From: Citrus sinensis
Lineage: Eukaryota; Streptophyta; Magnoliopsida; Sapindales; Rutaceae
Reading direction: 5' to 3'
Length of the DNA: 64,000 nucleotides
NCBI RefSeq assembly: GCF_022201045.2
Contig: NC_068561.1
Coordinates: forward strand, 22,636,501 to 22,700,500
A program made the position numbers and the translations under genes. Below are positions 41,118-54,299 of the stretch, in pieces. How positions within the stretch are numbered: position 1 is the stretch's first letter; the number at the start of each line of letters is the position of its first letter. The notes beneath the pieces were generated by a model. That model did no database searches. It was not told the DNA's origin and worked only from the letters and a program-made list of their open reading frames with translations.

Positions 41118-44100
41118 GTTTTTATATGAGAGAAACCAAGCTTGATTTCTCTCATTTAAGCTATGGATTTTCTTTTCTCTTTTCCTTTTTGTAGTCTATA
41201 TTTATTTCCTATTATTATTATTTTTTTGGGTTATTTGTTATGAGCATTTTTGATGCAATGTTACAGATGTATATGAAAGTCTACTAGCTTTGAGTTTTCT
41301 TGTGAGGAAATATACTTATTTGTTGAAAAATAATAATACTGTATAAGAAGAAATGAGTACTTTTTTTTTTTTTCAATTTTCAAGTACTTAATTACCACGA
41401 AACATTAAAACTGCCATTAATGGGGTGGTTGTGCCATGAATGTTGGTCTGCTTTTAGTCTGCACTCTCTCTGCTGCTGCTAGTTTTAATGTTTTGTTTCT
41501 TTGAAAGTGCCTCCTGTTGAGTAACCAAATTAGAACAATCTATATTTCATCACTTTAAGGCTTAAATTATTTGCAAATTATATAGACTTTAGAAACTAAT
41601 TCATACTTTTTATTGTATAAGCTTATATTGGCATAAATTAATATTAGAATAATGGATACCATCCGTTTGTATGTGTATCATTAAAGCTTATATTAATAGA
41701 TATATAATATTAAACATTGATCATGATGCCAATAGAAAATTTGCGTGATATTCACATGCACAATGCAGACCTAACCATTTTTCCAAAAATAAAAAAATAA
41801 AATTGCTACATGTACAATTATTGTGAACTGTGGGAGATATCAGTCCCTTTATTTTTATATTGCATTATAGACTGAGAAAATAATGTGACAAGATATATAA
41901 TCTACTTGACTGTGCAATCTCTGCAATTTTTTCTTTTTTTTTTTTTCAGTTTGCGAGAAATGTTCATAAGGTAATTGTAGGGTAAGATTTAATAGTCTTG
42001 CAAACCATCTAATCGTCTTAGTTTCTCCGCTTGGAATGATTACGGGGCAGACCCTACTCTCTGTTTGGTGCTGATTCAACCTTTTTCACAGCCGTATATA
42101 TATCCGCTGTATTATGTATGGGAAATATATACATGAATAATATATATATTATTATTTACATGCGTAAAGTTCATATGGATACTTAGGGTTTCGTATGTTT
42201 ATATTATTGCTTTGCTCGACTTTTTCCTTGGGGTCGCTCTCCAATAAAACAAAAAAGTGAAACAGGATAATGAAGAAGAGAAAGTGACACGATGCCTTTG
42301 CAAAGAACAAAATCATAGAACTTAGATTAGATTAGATGATCTTGTTGGGTATTAAATATATGCGGTTTATTAAGTCAATTATGTAGTCTATACCAAGAAC
42401 CAGAACAGGATGATATTTGACTATTAATATAAAAGTTAAAAAGGGCTGGATGAAATTGATGCCATCAAGAGGAATAGAAAAGAAGCTGAACTTTAATTCT
42501 CTTGGAAGAAAGCTAGAAAGTGAAAAGTGAGGCCGCTATTGTTGATGTACGAACATGATGTTGTATGAAACATGAGAGGGGTATCCCTGTTCCTTTATCT
42601 ACAAGGCGCTTGCATGCGGACAAAGGACAGGGCCCTTTGGCCTTTGCTAATTGCTATCCGAATTTGTTAGTTGTTACTCTAATTCATCACCATACCCAAA
42701 GTGTAGATACTTTTAGGGGTGAGCGTTAGGTCAGATTGGAGCAAGATTTTTTGAGAACATATTACCCATCTTCGGGGACAAGGGGCGGAACGACCTCTCG
42801 ATCTACTTACTGCAGCCCAGGAAGAAAAACGTCGTCTAGGCGTTCCCTGTTGCTCCGATCTCCCCTACGCCTAGGGCGTTGTCTAGGCCAAGAGCCATAG
42901 TTAGTTGCTGTTTCCATTTGGTTGTTTTTTTCTCGTTGTTGATATCGGCAAGACCCAGCCAGATGATGTCCGCTGGTTGGTAGTGAGAAGACTCTTAGAA
43001 CACAAACAGAAAATTTAGAAAATTCAAACATAAAAATTTAAAAAAATTATTTGGCATTTAAAATCAAATTTAAATAGTAAAAGAACACATTAATTTTCTG
43101 TTATAACATAAAAAATTGTCCATTGTATTCTACACCTACCAATAAACAACATGACGTTATATTTGAAAATCTATCAACTTACTTTTAGTGAAAATTTGAC
43201 TTCGACTTTTCAAATTTTGTATGTAGAGAATTCAATCAATGTCGAGTTTAACAAATAGAAATTGGGAAAAAATCTCTTTTATAAAATAATAAAAAAGGTT
43301 CAAAAATAAATTTAACTATTTATAATTAAATAATTGACAGTTGACGTACTATTTTTCTACGATTTTTATTATTCTCAAATTAAGTTCGATTGGATTAAAT
43401 TATGGATTAACATGAAACTAATTCAACACAATTATTAATTGAGTTAGAAAAAATTGACCGGAACCAGTCCATTATAAGTTATAACCCAACTAATCCATCT
43501 AAATTTCATCCGAAAAAATTGACTTAGATTGATCCCTTGCATTAGATTAATGTTTTCGCACTATTAGCCAAATTTACATGGAAACTCATAATTGATAAAT
43601 GACACGTGGCATTTATTGATAGACAATATTCAGTTTTTGTATCCTAACTTTAATATTTAATTAATGAAAATATCACTATCCCTTGAGATGAAAACGTCTT
43701 TGAGATATTATTATTACTTGAAAAATATTATTACTACATTGAATTGTGAATGACTCATTTATCCAGATTCTTCGTTTCCTCATCGTCTTCTCGACGGATA
43801 AAAACCTGAGGACAGACAATTCCTGCAGGGCATTCAAGTTTTATAGAAGTTTTAAATAAAAAGCGCCAGACATTAAACACCTCTCTGTCCTCTGCAACCA
43901 ACATCAACGGCTCCAGCTATCAGAACTGCTTTAAAATAGAATATGATTATAATATATATCTTTTATTATTATTTATCAACTTTATGTGAGTATCTATAAT
44001 TTATACTCTAATTTTAAAATAATTCCAAAATAATCATTACCACCTTTATATTATGGCCAGTGTTATGTTATGTTAAACGTAACATACACACACTCACAGC

Positions 44101-46177
44101 AACAGTTCTAATGATGAGACTTGTTAATGTTGCTGTGAACGTAACATACGCGTGCTCACAGTAATAATTCTAATGATGGAGCTTGTTACAGTTGCTGTGA
44201 GTGTGTGTACGTTACGTTTACGTGTACGTTACGTTAAACGTAACGTAGAGTAATCAGTGTGCAACAGCGCATGAACCCTTTTGCTTTTCAAGCAATTGTT
44301 ACTCATAAAATGTGAGAAGAAGACTTGGGGGGATGTAGGACAAGCGCAACGCTGTCTTTTGTACATCTAGTCGATAAAATTTTGAAACACAGCGACATGC
44401 TTTCATTAGATGGTAACATTAGGACTGCATTCTCTTTGCTCGATATTTAATATATTAACAACAATACTATCATAGCATTCTTATCTGTGGTCATGGCTCT
44501 GCTTGTACAGTTTGGACAACCTGAAAATTTTAGAAACACTTCTGTGAACCAAAATATATACTCCTGTGAAAAGGCCTAGATATGCAACTAGGGCAGCTGC
44601 CAGCCATTTAGGTATGTAAATACTAAATAGCTTGCACTGACTAGAATAATTTTTTTATTGAAGCATCACGTCACTAGGAGCATATCCCTAACCAACCACA
44701 AGTTGTACCATAATCTGTATCATACTTGGAAGCCACCACAACACTCGCAAAGTGTAGTAAGACGATGACAGTAATGTACATGAAATCCAAATTTAGATAT
44801 AGTTTTGTTTTTTGTCTAAAATAAATAAAAGTACAAACATCTAAATGAAATGTTTATTTTTTTAATATATGAATATAAATGACATCTTACTTATTTTTAT
44901 AAATAAAAAACATCTTAACCATAATTATTTAACATTTATGTACTCACAAAAAAAAAAAAGTAACTAAGTTTTACAATTTAGAAAATAAGTATATTTTACA
45001 CAAATATTTTTAGAATACAAGAATTACTTCTTATTTAGACTTTTTCTCATTTAGATAAAAGTTATAAAAATTTATGTTTGATTTTCATATATTTTTAGAA
45101 AAAATACATATCTATCAACAATGACGCAAACAATTAAACTGCCAAGGTTTTCCAAAATGGCATTTCCTTATTGTATGGTGCTGCATGCGAATCCCTTTGA
45201 CTCCTTCATGCTTTGAGTTCACTATTTAAATGTTGTCAGACAAAACTCAGCATCCAAACTCATTCCACAAGGGGTATGCGTAAACATTCCACCGTCTCCA
45301 GGTACCATCTCTAAACAGCATGTTTGCACCAACATGTAATGTATCCTGACATCATCAAGTTGCCAGCCAGTCATAGACAGTGAGCATGCAGGAAAAAGTC
45401 AAACTATTAGCCATAAAGAAGTTTTTCTGCCCAACAGTGTATCAATTTAGTTACACACATCTGCAGATTGTATTTGATAAATAACTGCTCCAAGGCTAAA
45501 TTGTAACATACTGACCGCATTTGTTAATTAATTCAACTTAAGCTCCTGTCAATTGCTCTCTGTTTGCTTCCTAACTCCTATTTCTTGCACTTCTCCACTA
45601 ACTAAATGCACAATACTTACAATCGCGCAGCCATAAGAAAAGCAGTAATAATTAATCCATACAATCACATAGCGATAGAGAATGCCCACATGAAACTTCC
45701 ATCATCATTTATATCCATTTTAAGTCATGCACCAATTAAATCAATGGATCTTGTTGGTTCATTCTAGAGATCAAAATTTCAATCACTCGAGGAACAAGAT
45801 TTTAGTCATAGTTCTATGTCATTCATGGTTGCTTGCTGTCATCATCTGAAGATCCATGATCAACATCAAAATTATGTTGCATGAAGGTGAGGTGTTATAG
45901 ATTAATGAAACAAGGCAACACACATACCCCGCCCCACCCAACTTTACCTTTTTCCTCCTCCCCTTTTACATTTAGCCCAACAAACTAACAAATCCACATG
46001 CTTAAACTGACTGCAAAACATAATAGATTTATAGAAAAGCTGTAAATGGGGAAATCAGGACTGTAAGACTAAAATATTAAACTAGAGCACATACATGAGA
46101 GAAGAGGAGGCTTACATGGGAAAAAAAGAGGCACTTTCCAACACGGCAAGACTAAAAGATGATCAAGTTATAGTACC
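41118..46177. other. Gene-free region with small repeats
   Basis: No supported gene. It includes a small foldback element at about 44060-44255, a diverged repeat at 44855-45085 that resembles 58560-58745, and a GC-richer open stretch on the minus strand near 42807-43031 that ends at a donor-like GTAAG but has no known family. Confidence 0.5.
44056..44258. mobile_element. Small foldback (MITE-like) element with internal duplication
   Basis: The left arm GTAACATACACACACTCACAGCAAC and the right-arm inverse GTAACGTACACACACTCACAGCAAC pair almost perfectly. Outer AACGTAAC palindromes extend the stem. Between them two diverged copies of a roughly 75-bp block (TTCTAATGATG, then GCTTGTTA or ACTTGTTA, then GTTGCTGTGA) lie in tandem. 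Ends and target duplication are not clear. Confidence 0.6.
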
Positions 46178-49100
46178 TTAAAGCTTGGATGCGTTAGCTG
46201 TGGAGGTTTTACTCAAGGCAATTGCCGTCTTAGAACCAGATGTACGTCCCAAATGCTTGCAGATAAAATCCCCAGCTATCATTAGCTTTCGAATATCTAC
46301 ATTAGTCCTGACACCAAGCCCATTGAGCATGTATACAACATCTTCAGTGGCAACATTTCCAGAAGCACCCTTAGCATATGGACAACCTCCAAGACCAGAG
46401 ACGGATGAATCAACTGTGCTGATACCCATCTACGAAGAAAATAAACTAATTTATTGTCATTGAAAGAGCTTTTAAGATAATTATTCGAAATTTTTGTTCG
46501 AAGGTACTCTGCTTTGAAGAAGAAAAACAGGTTAAGAAGAGACCATATGATTGCCATAGACAGTGGCAAGTCAATGCCAAAATTGGTTTCTTTAATAACA
46601 TGTAAACAAAAATAAGGTGTCTTACTTGAAGCGATGCAAGAATATTTGAAAGAGCTTGCCCGTAAGTGTCATGAAAATGGACAGCAAGCTTGTCAACAGG
46701 GACAGCATCAAGAACGGCTTCAAGCATTGGAATGACAGTTCCTGGGCCCAGAAAAAGAAGAACTAAGCACACAATAGGCAGTAAACAAGAAAAATCAATG
46801 AATTAGCACACCATGGTAACAACATATAATTTTCTTAATGAATGCTGCGAACTAAGGCCTCATAGCTAGAAAGCTTAGTAGGCAACTGCAGAAGGTAGAC
46901 ATTTTTTATGCTGATTATATAATACATTAGTTTCTAAAAGCAGGCTGATAAAGTTTCAATAACCTTTAATTTTTTACAAACTCTCAATTGGGATGTCAAG
47001 GTATCACACAGACTAAAGAGTCATCTTAACAGTGGAAATGGTCAAGGAAGGCACTCTTATCTTGATGTTAAGCATCTCTGAGGAACAAAAAATGTATGAT
47101 AGTGCACTTGAAACAAAAGAACTAATCATCTGATAAAACAAAGGAGAAGGATGCTTCAAATTTTACCGGGAGTTCCAACACCAATTGTATCACCAAGGGA
47201 GATTTCTGAGCAACCCATGTCATAAAGCTGTTTAGATACATATGCTACTTTTGATGGAGGTACCATCCCTTCCACTGGACACCCCACAACACATGATAGG
47301 TATCTACAAAGGGCCAAAAGGTATTAATATTGTCATATACCACAATATTGTCTTGATTATATTATATTTTAAACTCAATATTCGATCCCACGAGAGGTTT
47401 ACTTTAATGATAGCAAACTGATCTCCAATAAAATCATGGACTAAAAAAGAAGGCAAGAGATATTGAAGTAGCAAAATAACACTATAGTAAAATTGTAGAT
47501 TAATGGAAAAGAGAGAGAGAGAGCACAAGCATTATGCAATACACCATCCAAAGAAGTCAAACAACCAAAGAGGGAAGACGTGGAGTTCATTTACGCCAAT
47601 CCCAGCAATTAATCAAATACCATCTGATCTACTCAATATATGCAGTATCTATAGATGAAAACAGACATCTAAACCTTTTTAACTCTACATTCCTACAATT
47701 CAGATCGTTTTTAGGATCCTTCAATTAGGGCTAGAGTCACTCTCTCAAAACAGGCTTAACCTCCTCTAATCAACCATCTGACACAATTCAGATCGTTTTT
47801 AGGATCCTTCAATTAGGGCTAGAGTCACTCTCTCAAAACAGGCTTAACCTCCTCTAATCAACCATCTGACACACTCATATAAACTAGAAAAGCATTTCAA
47901 CTTGATTATTGCGTTGGGGTAATTTCGAATTTTGGGATTCTTAGAATCAGCTCTGCAAGATGTGAGGTTTGAAACACTAGATTGCTTTCACACTTCGACT
48001 CGAGGGAAAACACATTATGTGCTTTCACTTCAGAATAAACAGAGTAACTCTGTGCAAATTAAGGCATACCCTCGAACAGGAATTGAGAGCTCTCTGGCGG
48101 CTAGAGCAACGTCACGGTAACGTATCAGACTATCTTCAATGGTACAATTGATGTTTGACTTTGAAAAAGACTCTGAAGCTGAGGCAAAGATGGCTACTTC
48201 CTTGGCTCCAGCTGCAACAGCAGCTTCAAAACCCTGGAAGAAAGCATTGCAAATTATGAAATATCGCCTTGACACAAATCCTATGTAAAATCACAACAAA
48301 ATAATTCCTGAACTAAAAGCAGCTTACCTTAAGATTAGGAGTTAACACTGGAAATCTAGCACCTTCAACATTTTGGATAGCTGCCATCACATCTTTTGCA
48401 TCTGCTAGCTGTAGTTTAATCATAAAATAGCTCAGTATGCCATTTAGCTGATTTTGGAAGGTAGCATTCTTTGAATATAGCACATAGACAAACAACTTAA
48501 AAACATGAACCAGTGTACTCAAAATATTAAATGAAGGTATTAAACAAATATGCTGTAACAAATTAAAGAGAACACTGAAAACTTGATCACATCACCATGA
48601 ATGAACAAAAAATAACAAAATGATTTATGAGGCAAATGCACTTCATTAATGATTGATATACTAGTGAAAATTCAAAAGCAAATTCTCCATTTTGATTGTC
48701 CATATCTTTTAAAATTTGAACATCATGGTTATGCTCAAACAAAGGCAAAGTTGTAGTTAACTTCCAAAGTAAAACTAAAGAAAGAGCAGCACTAAGAAGA
48801 AGTTTTTTTCATTAATAATTGAACAGTATCATCAAGCACAATCTTCAGAAACTTACCATGAAATAAGCCAAAATTTAAACAACCATTTTAAACATGGAAT
48901 TACTGAACAAATATTTAACTAACAACATTTTTCACAAAATCTAGTAGCCGGGCAATTAAAAGAACATGCCAGATGAACCCATTATAGACCAGAAACCTAA
49001 GAAAAAAGGCTATGAAAAAATGTAGATTTACTCAGAAAACAAAGCATCAGCTACCTGTGGTACCCATTTTGGCGAGACAAAACTCGTCGCCTCAACAACA

Positions 49101-49728
49101 GCCAACCCCGAAGAAACTAGCAATTTTATCAGCTCAACCTTCACCACAGCCGGTACAATATTCTTCTCATTCTGCAATCCATCCCTAGGACCCACTTCCA
49201 CTATCTTCACAAATCCCGGAACGCGTCCTAAAAGCTGCGTCACCGTATAACAAACCAAATTCATCTCAAGTGGATAGCACACTTATAATAAAACAACTAA
49301 TCGTTCTTATTTGATTTTACCTTACTTGTCAAATCTTTTGTTGAATTATCAGTGCAACTGGAGCTGTAATGAGCTTTTGACAAATACCCATTTAAGTTTG
49401 TACAGGATACGTTCCTCACTTGTTTTCTCGAAATTGTTTTTTCTCTGGTATAATCAAGACTACATATAACAGAACCCCAAAAAAAAATATACAAATTAAT
49501 CTATTCATATATGAATATAAATAATTTCTATTCAATAAAAATAGCCATAGAAAATAATATAACGTCCAAATTGAATCGAAAATTGAAATGAAATGCTTAC
49601 TTGCCACCTTTTAATGAGTTCACGCCGACGCTGGCGAACTTGGCAACACCAAGAGATTCTTTTAAATTCGACATTAGTGGAGATAACGCAGAACGCGAAA
49701 ACTTATCCAGTGACTTTGCCTTTTGCAT
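46178..49728 (-). CDS. HMGCL: Hydroxymethylglutaryl-CoA lyase, mitochondrial
   Basis: Eight exons: 49601-49728, 49321-49444, 49055-49234, 48328-48408, 48070-48233, 47167-47303, 46626-46741, 46178-46429. They total 1182 nt, or 393 residues plus stop, with all phases consistent. The enzyme cleaves HMG-CoA to acetoacetate and acetyl-CoA at the end of leucine breakdown. Visible marks are [12 protein letters not shown] (around residues 97-106; catalytic Arg101 and metal ligand Asp102), the VHFHDTYG metal-binding motif (292-299) and the HMG-CoA lyase signature [12 protein letters not shown] with catalytic Cys326. The first roughly 85 residues are Ser/Lys-rich, lack the barrel and fit a mitochondrial targeting extension. 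No key residue is missing. Intron 5 carries a perfect 89-bp duplication. Confidence 0.95.
47695..47872. repeat. Perfect 89-bp tandem duplication in HMGCL intron 5
   Basis: Two adjacent copies beginning ACAATTCAGATCG and ending CAACCATCTGAC appear identical at every base, pointing to a recent event or an assembly artefact. Confidence 0.92.
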
Positions 49729-51956
49729 TTGATCAAAATTAATTAACCACTAAACAAAAAAGAAAAAAAAATGAAGGGAACAAATAACGGGATAGCAATC
49801 GAGGAACGATCGCGAGCGAAATTATGAAATTGAAAAAGACAACCGGATGAGATATATATTGCTGGAGATGGTGAGCTGCGGGCGCGAGGTTACGTGTTAA
49901 GGGGGGGTAATTATGGAATTAAAATTTTTGGGGCAATTTTCACTTGTTAAGAGAACAGTCACGGCTCGATCATGTTCATGGACGCCCCAGCTGATTAACA
50001 TCATCGCAGAGAGTCATGCGCCGGTCAAGCCGAGGAAATTTTTATCTAATTGAAATTATGAAGCTGAAGCACGTGAAGAATACTTAGAATAATTTTTAAT
50101 TTCCCTCGCTAATCATGAGTCTCTAATTGATCAAACTATTTAACAAGATAGATTAGTGAGTTTAATTATTTGATTTAACTAAGGCTTGATGGCGTGGCAA
50201 TTCTCATTAGGGTTGGTTTCATATAAATGGGCTATTTTACCGCTCAAAGATGTTAGCGCAGCAGCATTGATCAATCACTCGCGTTTGCCGTTTGGTGTAG
50301 ACACGTCTGTATCATCCTCACCACCACCCAAATAATTCTTCAACCCATTCTCTTTAGGCAACTTAAATCACATTCTCCTTTTCTTTTACTGCATCACCAC
50401 TGCCACCATTCATCTCAATTCTCATTCTCCCCTATAGAAGCCCCCAAAAACAAAAAAAAAACAAACAAAAACAAAAAAGATTGTTGTTATAGTTCACATC
50501 ATCATCACACTTGAGAAGTAAAGAATTAGGCCAAAACAATGTACAAAATGATCATTAAAGTAGATAAATATCATACCGTACGATGAACACGTAGACATAT
50601 TTGCTCGCTGTATACAAAACCCCCCAAGAGGTTTTGTGATTTTATTGCGTTAGAATTTGATGAAGTGACTGAACACTATCTATACATAGAATAAATAATG
50701 AGTAGACTCCTACAATTTACAATTTAGAGGCGCGCGGTGCCGACGGCATCGCCTAATTTTTGCAAAATTCTGTTGAGGCCGTTAAGGTTATTAGTTGTCA
50801 CAGTGGTGCCACTAACATATTATTTTATTTTATTTTGCCGAGGCGCAAAACCAATGTCGTTGAACTCTTTTCTCTTCCTGAAATCCAAATCTAGGCTCTG
50901 TAGCGCCCACAAGAGTTTCTATCGAAGATTTAGGATTCGCAAATTAAGGAGCTTTAAAAGTCGATCTAAATTTAGATGGGCCGAGACTAGGCCGGGTCTA
51001 AGTAGGTTTGGGTCGGATTTGGACCTTGAGCTTTCGTTAATTTTGATATAAACTTTTAATAAAGTAAAAGAACGTTTAAATTAAAGATAATTGTTCAATA
51101 CATAATAAAATAATAATACATAAAATATTAAGAAAAGGAGGACTTAACACACTGATGCTCACGCTCGAACATTAAGGCTTGAAACTAGAGTTTTGCTTCA
51201 CCGTCAAGGGAACTTTGATATTTTGATAGAGAATGTTTTGTGTTTGATTTAGGTCTGATGCATTATTTTCATTTTCCCTTAGAGAAGTTGGTTTTTTAGA
51301 GATGGACTTATCTCATCATGCACGATGCATCGTCTTATTAAATTTTGTTTGGGAGAGAATTTATCTTTTTTAGGTTACAAATTACCCACTTGCTAATTTG
51401 TTAGCCAACACGCAAAAAAGGAATGAATAAGATCTAATTTTTGCCTTGTTTTCGCGTTCTCCCATTGTCATTTAAAATCTTATCATAGCATTTATAATCT
51501 GAAAAGTTCCCACAATCATAATCTTCTATTTCAAAAGTTAGCAACTTTAGTAGTTTTTAAAGTTTTAGGATGAACAATACCAAGTACTCATACGATCTGA
51601 ATGTCCACTTCTCCCCTTTTCCTCTGCACGAGCAGTTGGATACCATTATTTAAAGCCACAGTCGCTTTTGTAAAAGAAACAGGGATAAAAACAGCATGGT
51701 GACCTTTTTCACGTTTCACCGACATGAACATACGCAAGTCCAGAAGCTTTAGCTAATTCTTTCACCCAATAATCCAATAAGTTCAAAGCAGCTAACACCT
51801 CCATAGGCAACCCGCTAAACACATGCTTTTCTTACACTTTGCCCTAACTTAACTCTTCAACTCTGTAATTAACCATGCGTATGTGTTGGTGATATTGCAT
51901 GCTTTGGGTGTGAATAGAGGATTGTGTGAGCAGAAGGTGGCCGTGACAGCGGAGGG
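49729..51956. other. Gene-free region
   Basis: Upstream of HMGCL and downstream of SDR A. It contains a relative of the 13.2-kb dispersed repeat at about 50970-51130. A short GC-rich island at 50728-50752 (GGCGCGCGGTGCCGACGGC) is followed by a 104-codon plus-strand frame that starts with GTG and has no family signal. I see no supported gene. Confidence 0.5.
50970..51130. repeat. Dispersed repeat, copy 2
   Basis: GGGCCGAGACTAGGCCGGG, then an AT-rich core with TTTAATAAAGTAAAAG and TTTAAATTAAAGATAATTG. It resembles the core of 13236-13330 (TTCAATAAAGTTTAAA, TTTAAATTAAAGATGATTAATTG). It is too diverged to draw ends. Confidence 0.35.
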
Positions 51957-52128
51957 CTAGGGGAAGAGGAATCTTAAGAGCTGGGCATAGCGATATAGGT
52001 TCTGAAGGAAGTGAAAATACGTTCCATTATGTACGACAATTGTCGTGTCAATGAAGGATGTTGGTTTGGGCAACCCTGGGATGTTGTAAAGCAAGTCTTT
52101 TGGCAAACTGGAGCAGTTGCGATCACCT
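51957..52128 (-). other. Exon-like orphan frame after SDR A
   Basis: On the minus strand, after an acceptor-like AATAAACAG, 57 codons stay open to TAG. The peptide (LPKDLLYNIPGLPKPTSF, IDTTIVVHNGTYFHF) looks coding-like but I do not recognise it. SDR A already ends normally at 52398. It may be a relic exon of another gene or chance. Confidence 0.25.
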
Positions 52129-52397
52129 CTGTTTATTCTCGTATTTGCCAATGAATAAAACACATAATTATACTTTAATAAAGTGATCAAGAGTCAATAG
52201 GCAACTGATCTTCTAATTATACCAAAAGAATCATGCTGTGATTACCTGTACCAACAATGAATAAGTCCCCATAAAGGAAATAAAATTAAATATAATGGTT
52301 TCTTGATATGACTTTTGACAAACCTCAGATAAAATTTTAACATCAATACAAGGGAACACATACATAGTTGTACATTCATTTATATTCTTGTAAGAAC

Positions 52398-54256
52398 TCA
52401 AAGGGAAGAGAAAATAGGGACACCTGGTAGTGTAGTCCCTGCATCCACAATGAATATGTTGCCTGAGACATATTCTGAAGAGTCATGAACTAGGTATCGA
52501 ATGAGTGATGTCAATGCTGGAGCTGTGGTGCCATGCTCTCTTAAAGGGACAGTTTTCATGGCCACATTAGTTAGCCAGTCTTTTTCCATAAGGGCCTTGG
52601 TGATCTCAGATCTGAAAATTCCAGGCGATATACAGTTCACTCTGATTTTGTGCGCCCCCAGTTCCAATGCCATGACCTACCAACAGGATCACTATCATTA
52701 TTGCACTCCACAATGCATCATTCCTCACCGCAAACAGCCCAAGAATAAATGGTATCTAGAAAACTCTTTAAATGTACAAAAAGAAAGACATTTTTAAACT
52801 AACATGTTTCTGTTTTTGCCCTTTTCCCTTTTTTAGAGGAAAAGATATACAGGACCTTCAATCAGAGAACATTTATCTATTTTTGACTGGGGAAATAACA
52901 ACCTAAAACAGAACTGTATTGGCAGAAAGATTTAGAAAAAAACAGAGAGAATCCAAAAACTGTTTATGAAATTACCACACGGTATAAATTGTTGGAGAAG
53001 CTACCTTTGTGAGAGAAGATGGAGCCTGGCACATAAATGCATTCATATTTAAAAAGTCGCGTTCCCCTGAACATTGACAAACATAGTAGCTCGAGCAGAA
53101 CGTCCAATTATGTCGAGCTTGATAATGCATTATCAATAATGAAAAATATAAATGTTTTTCATGCTGTATGAATTGCCTGAACATATGTCATAATCACCGT
53201 CTCTGTAAGGCATGTGACGCAGAATTTTCCCAGACAACAAAATACATTCAACTTATTCCTCCCTTAATCTATATCATAAATTGCTTCTTCAGGTTCGCAA
53301 TGGTTAATACTTATTATTATGCCAAAACTCATAATCATGTCACAATTAATACTGAGAAAGAAAGCACAATGCCTCGTCTTACAGTGATAATCTTGGCTTA
53401 AAAACAATTAGAAAACACGCGAATGATATCATCATTAACCAATATAAAACAACAGAGAAATTGGCAAATGAAAGGGAAATTACCTTAGTCATGGCATTTA
53501 GGCCTGCCTTGGAAGAAGCGTAGGCAACACCTCCAGGTAAATGTCCACGATTAAGACCACCCGTGGAAGAAATGTTAATTACTGATCCTCCCTGCTTGGC
53601 ATCACGCATCCGTATGCACACATACTTGGCCACCAACCAACACCCTGTTAGGTTCGTTTTCACAACACGATTCCACTCCTCCTCCGACATTTCCAACGGA
53701 CTCTTCACATTACCTGAAGGGCCAAAAAATTATACTGTGCATAATGTAGAATTGATCCAACCCCACCATGGTATACACATTCAAATTAATTTAGTTAATT
53801 AAAAAACAAATCAAGTAAAATAAGAAAATAGAAAGAAAAAAAAAAGAGCAATTAAAGCAACATCGAGAAAAGAAAGAAATTAAGTTGAAATTTTTAGAGG
53901 AATAAATGTTAGTTACCTCTGATACCGGCATTATTGACCAAAGCATCAACTCTCCCAAACGCCTCCCAAGCTTTCTGTACGGAAATCTCAATTGTGGCTC
54001 CATCGGCGCAGACGTCCAGCTCCACAGCTACGGCTCTAACACTATCAGGACTCCCCACCGTCCCCGGCTTATTGATCTCATCGCAGAGCGACTTGAGGCG
54101 GTCAACCCGCCGAGCAGCGGCAACAATTCGGCAGCCGGCCTTGGCCAGGTCGAGACAAAATTCTCGGCCTAAGCCGGATGATGCGCCGGTGACCATAACC
54201 ACTTTTTCGTTTAGGTCGTGCCATGGCTCCAGGTGGTCCGAGACTTGACTTGCCAT
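52398..54256 (-). CDS. Short-chain dehydrogenase/reductase A (classical SDR)
   Basis: Three exons, 53917-54256, 53484-53713 and 52398-52676, total 849 nt, or 282 residues plus stop. It is a classical SDR with a Rossmann fold. The cofactor motif is TGASSGLG (23-30), structural NNAG (108-111), the catalytic Ser lies in INISS, and the YASSK pair is Tyr178 and Lys182. The basic AARR segment after strand 2 suggests NADP(H) preference. It ends PGVPIFSSL like its paralogs. Such plant genes are usually annotated FabG-like or as Rossmann oxidoreductases; the substrate is unknown, and the absence of a clear transit peptide argues for the cytosol. The start is ATG 54254-54256 (MASQ); the longer frame begins with TTG. 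A G-box CCACGTGAT lies just upstream (54272-54280), and a TATATAA-like site near 54365. Confidence 0.93.
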
Positions 54257-54299
54257 TTGTGGAGTAGTCAACCACGTGATACCAGCTACCAGAGCTCAC

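Noticed and set aside
50737-51051. 104-codon plus-strand frame
   Set aside because: It starts at GTG, runs into a dispersed repeat, and has no homolog I recognise.
53906-54248. Plus-strand frames across SDR A exon 1 (similar ones at 59954-60193, and minus-strand 55675-55989)
   Set aside because: Antisense shadows; they look alike only because the SDR exons are paralogous.
54254-54271. Longer SDR A start (MTTPQ before MASQ)
   Set aside because: The first codon of that extension is TTG, not ATG; MASQ aligns with the starts of both paralogs.
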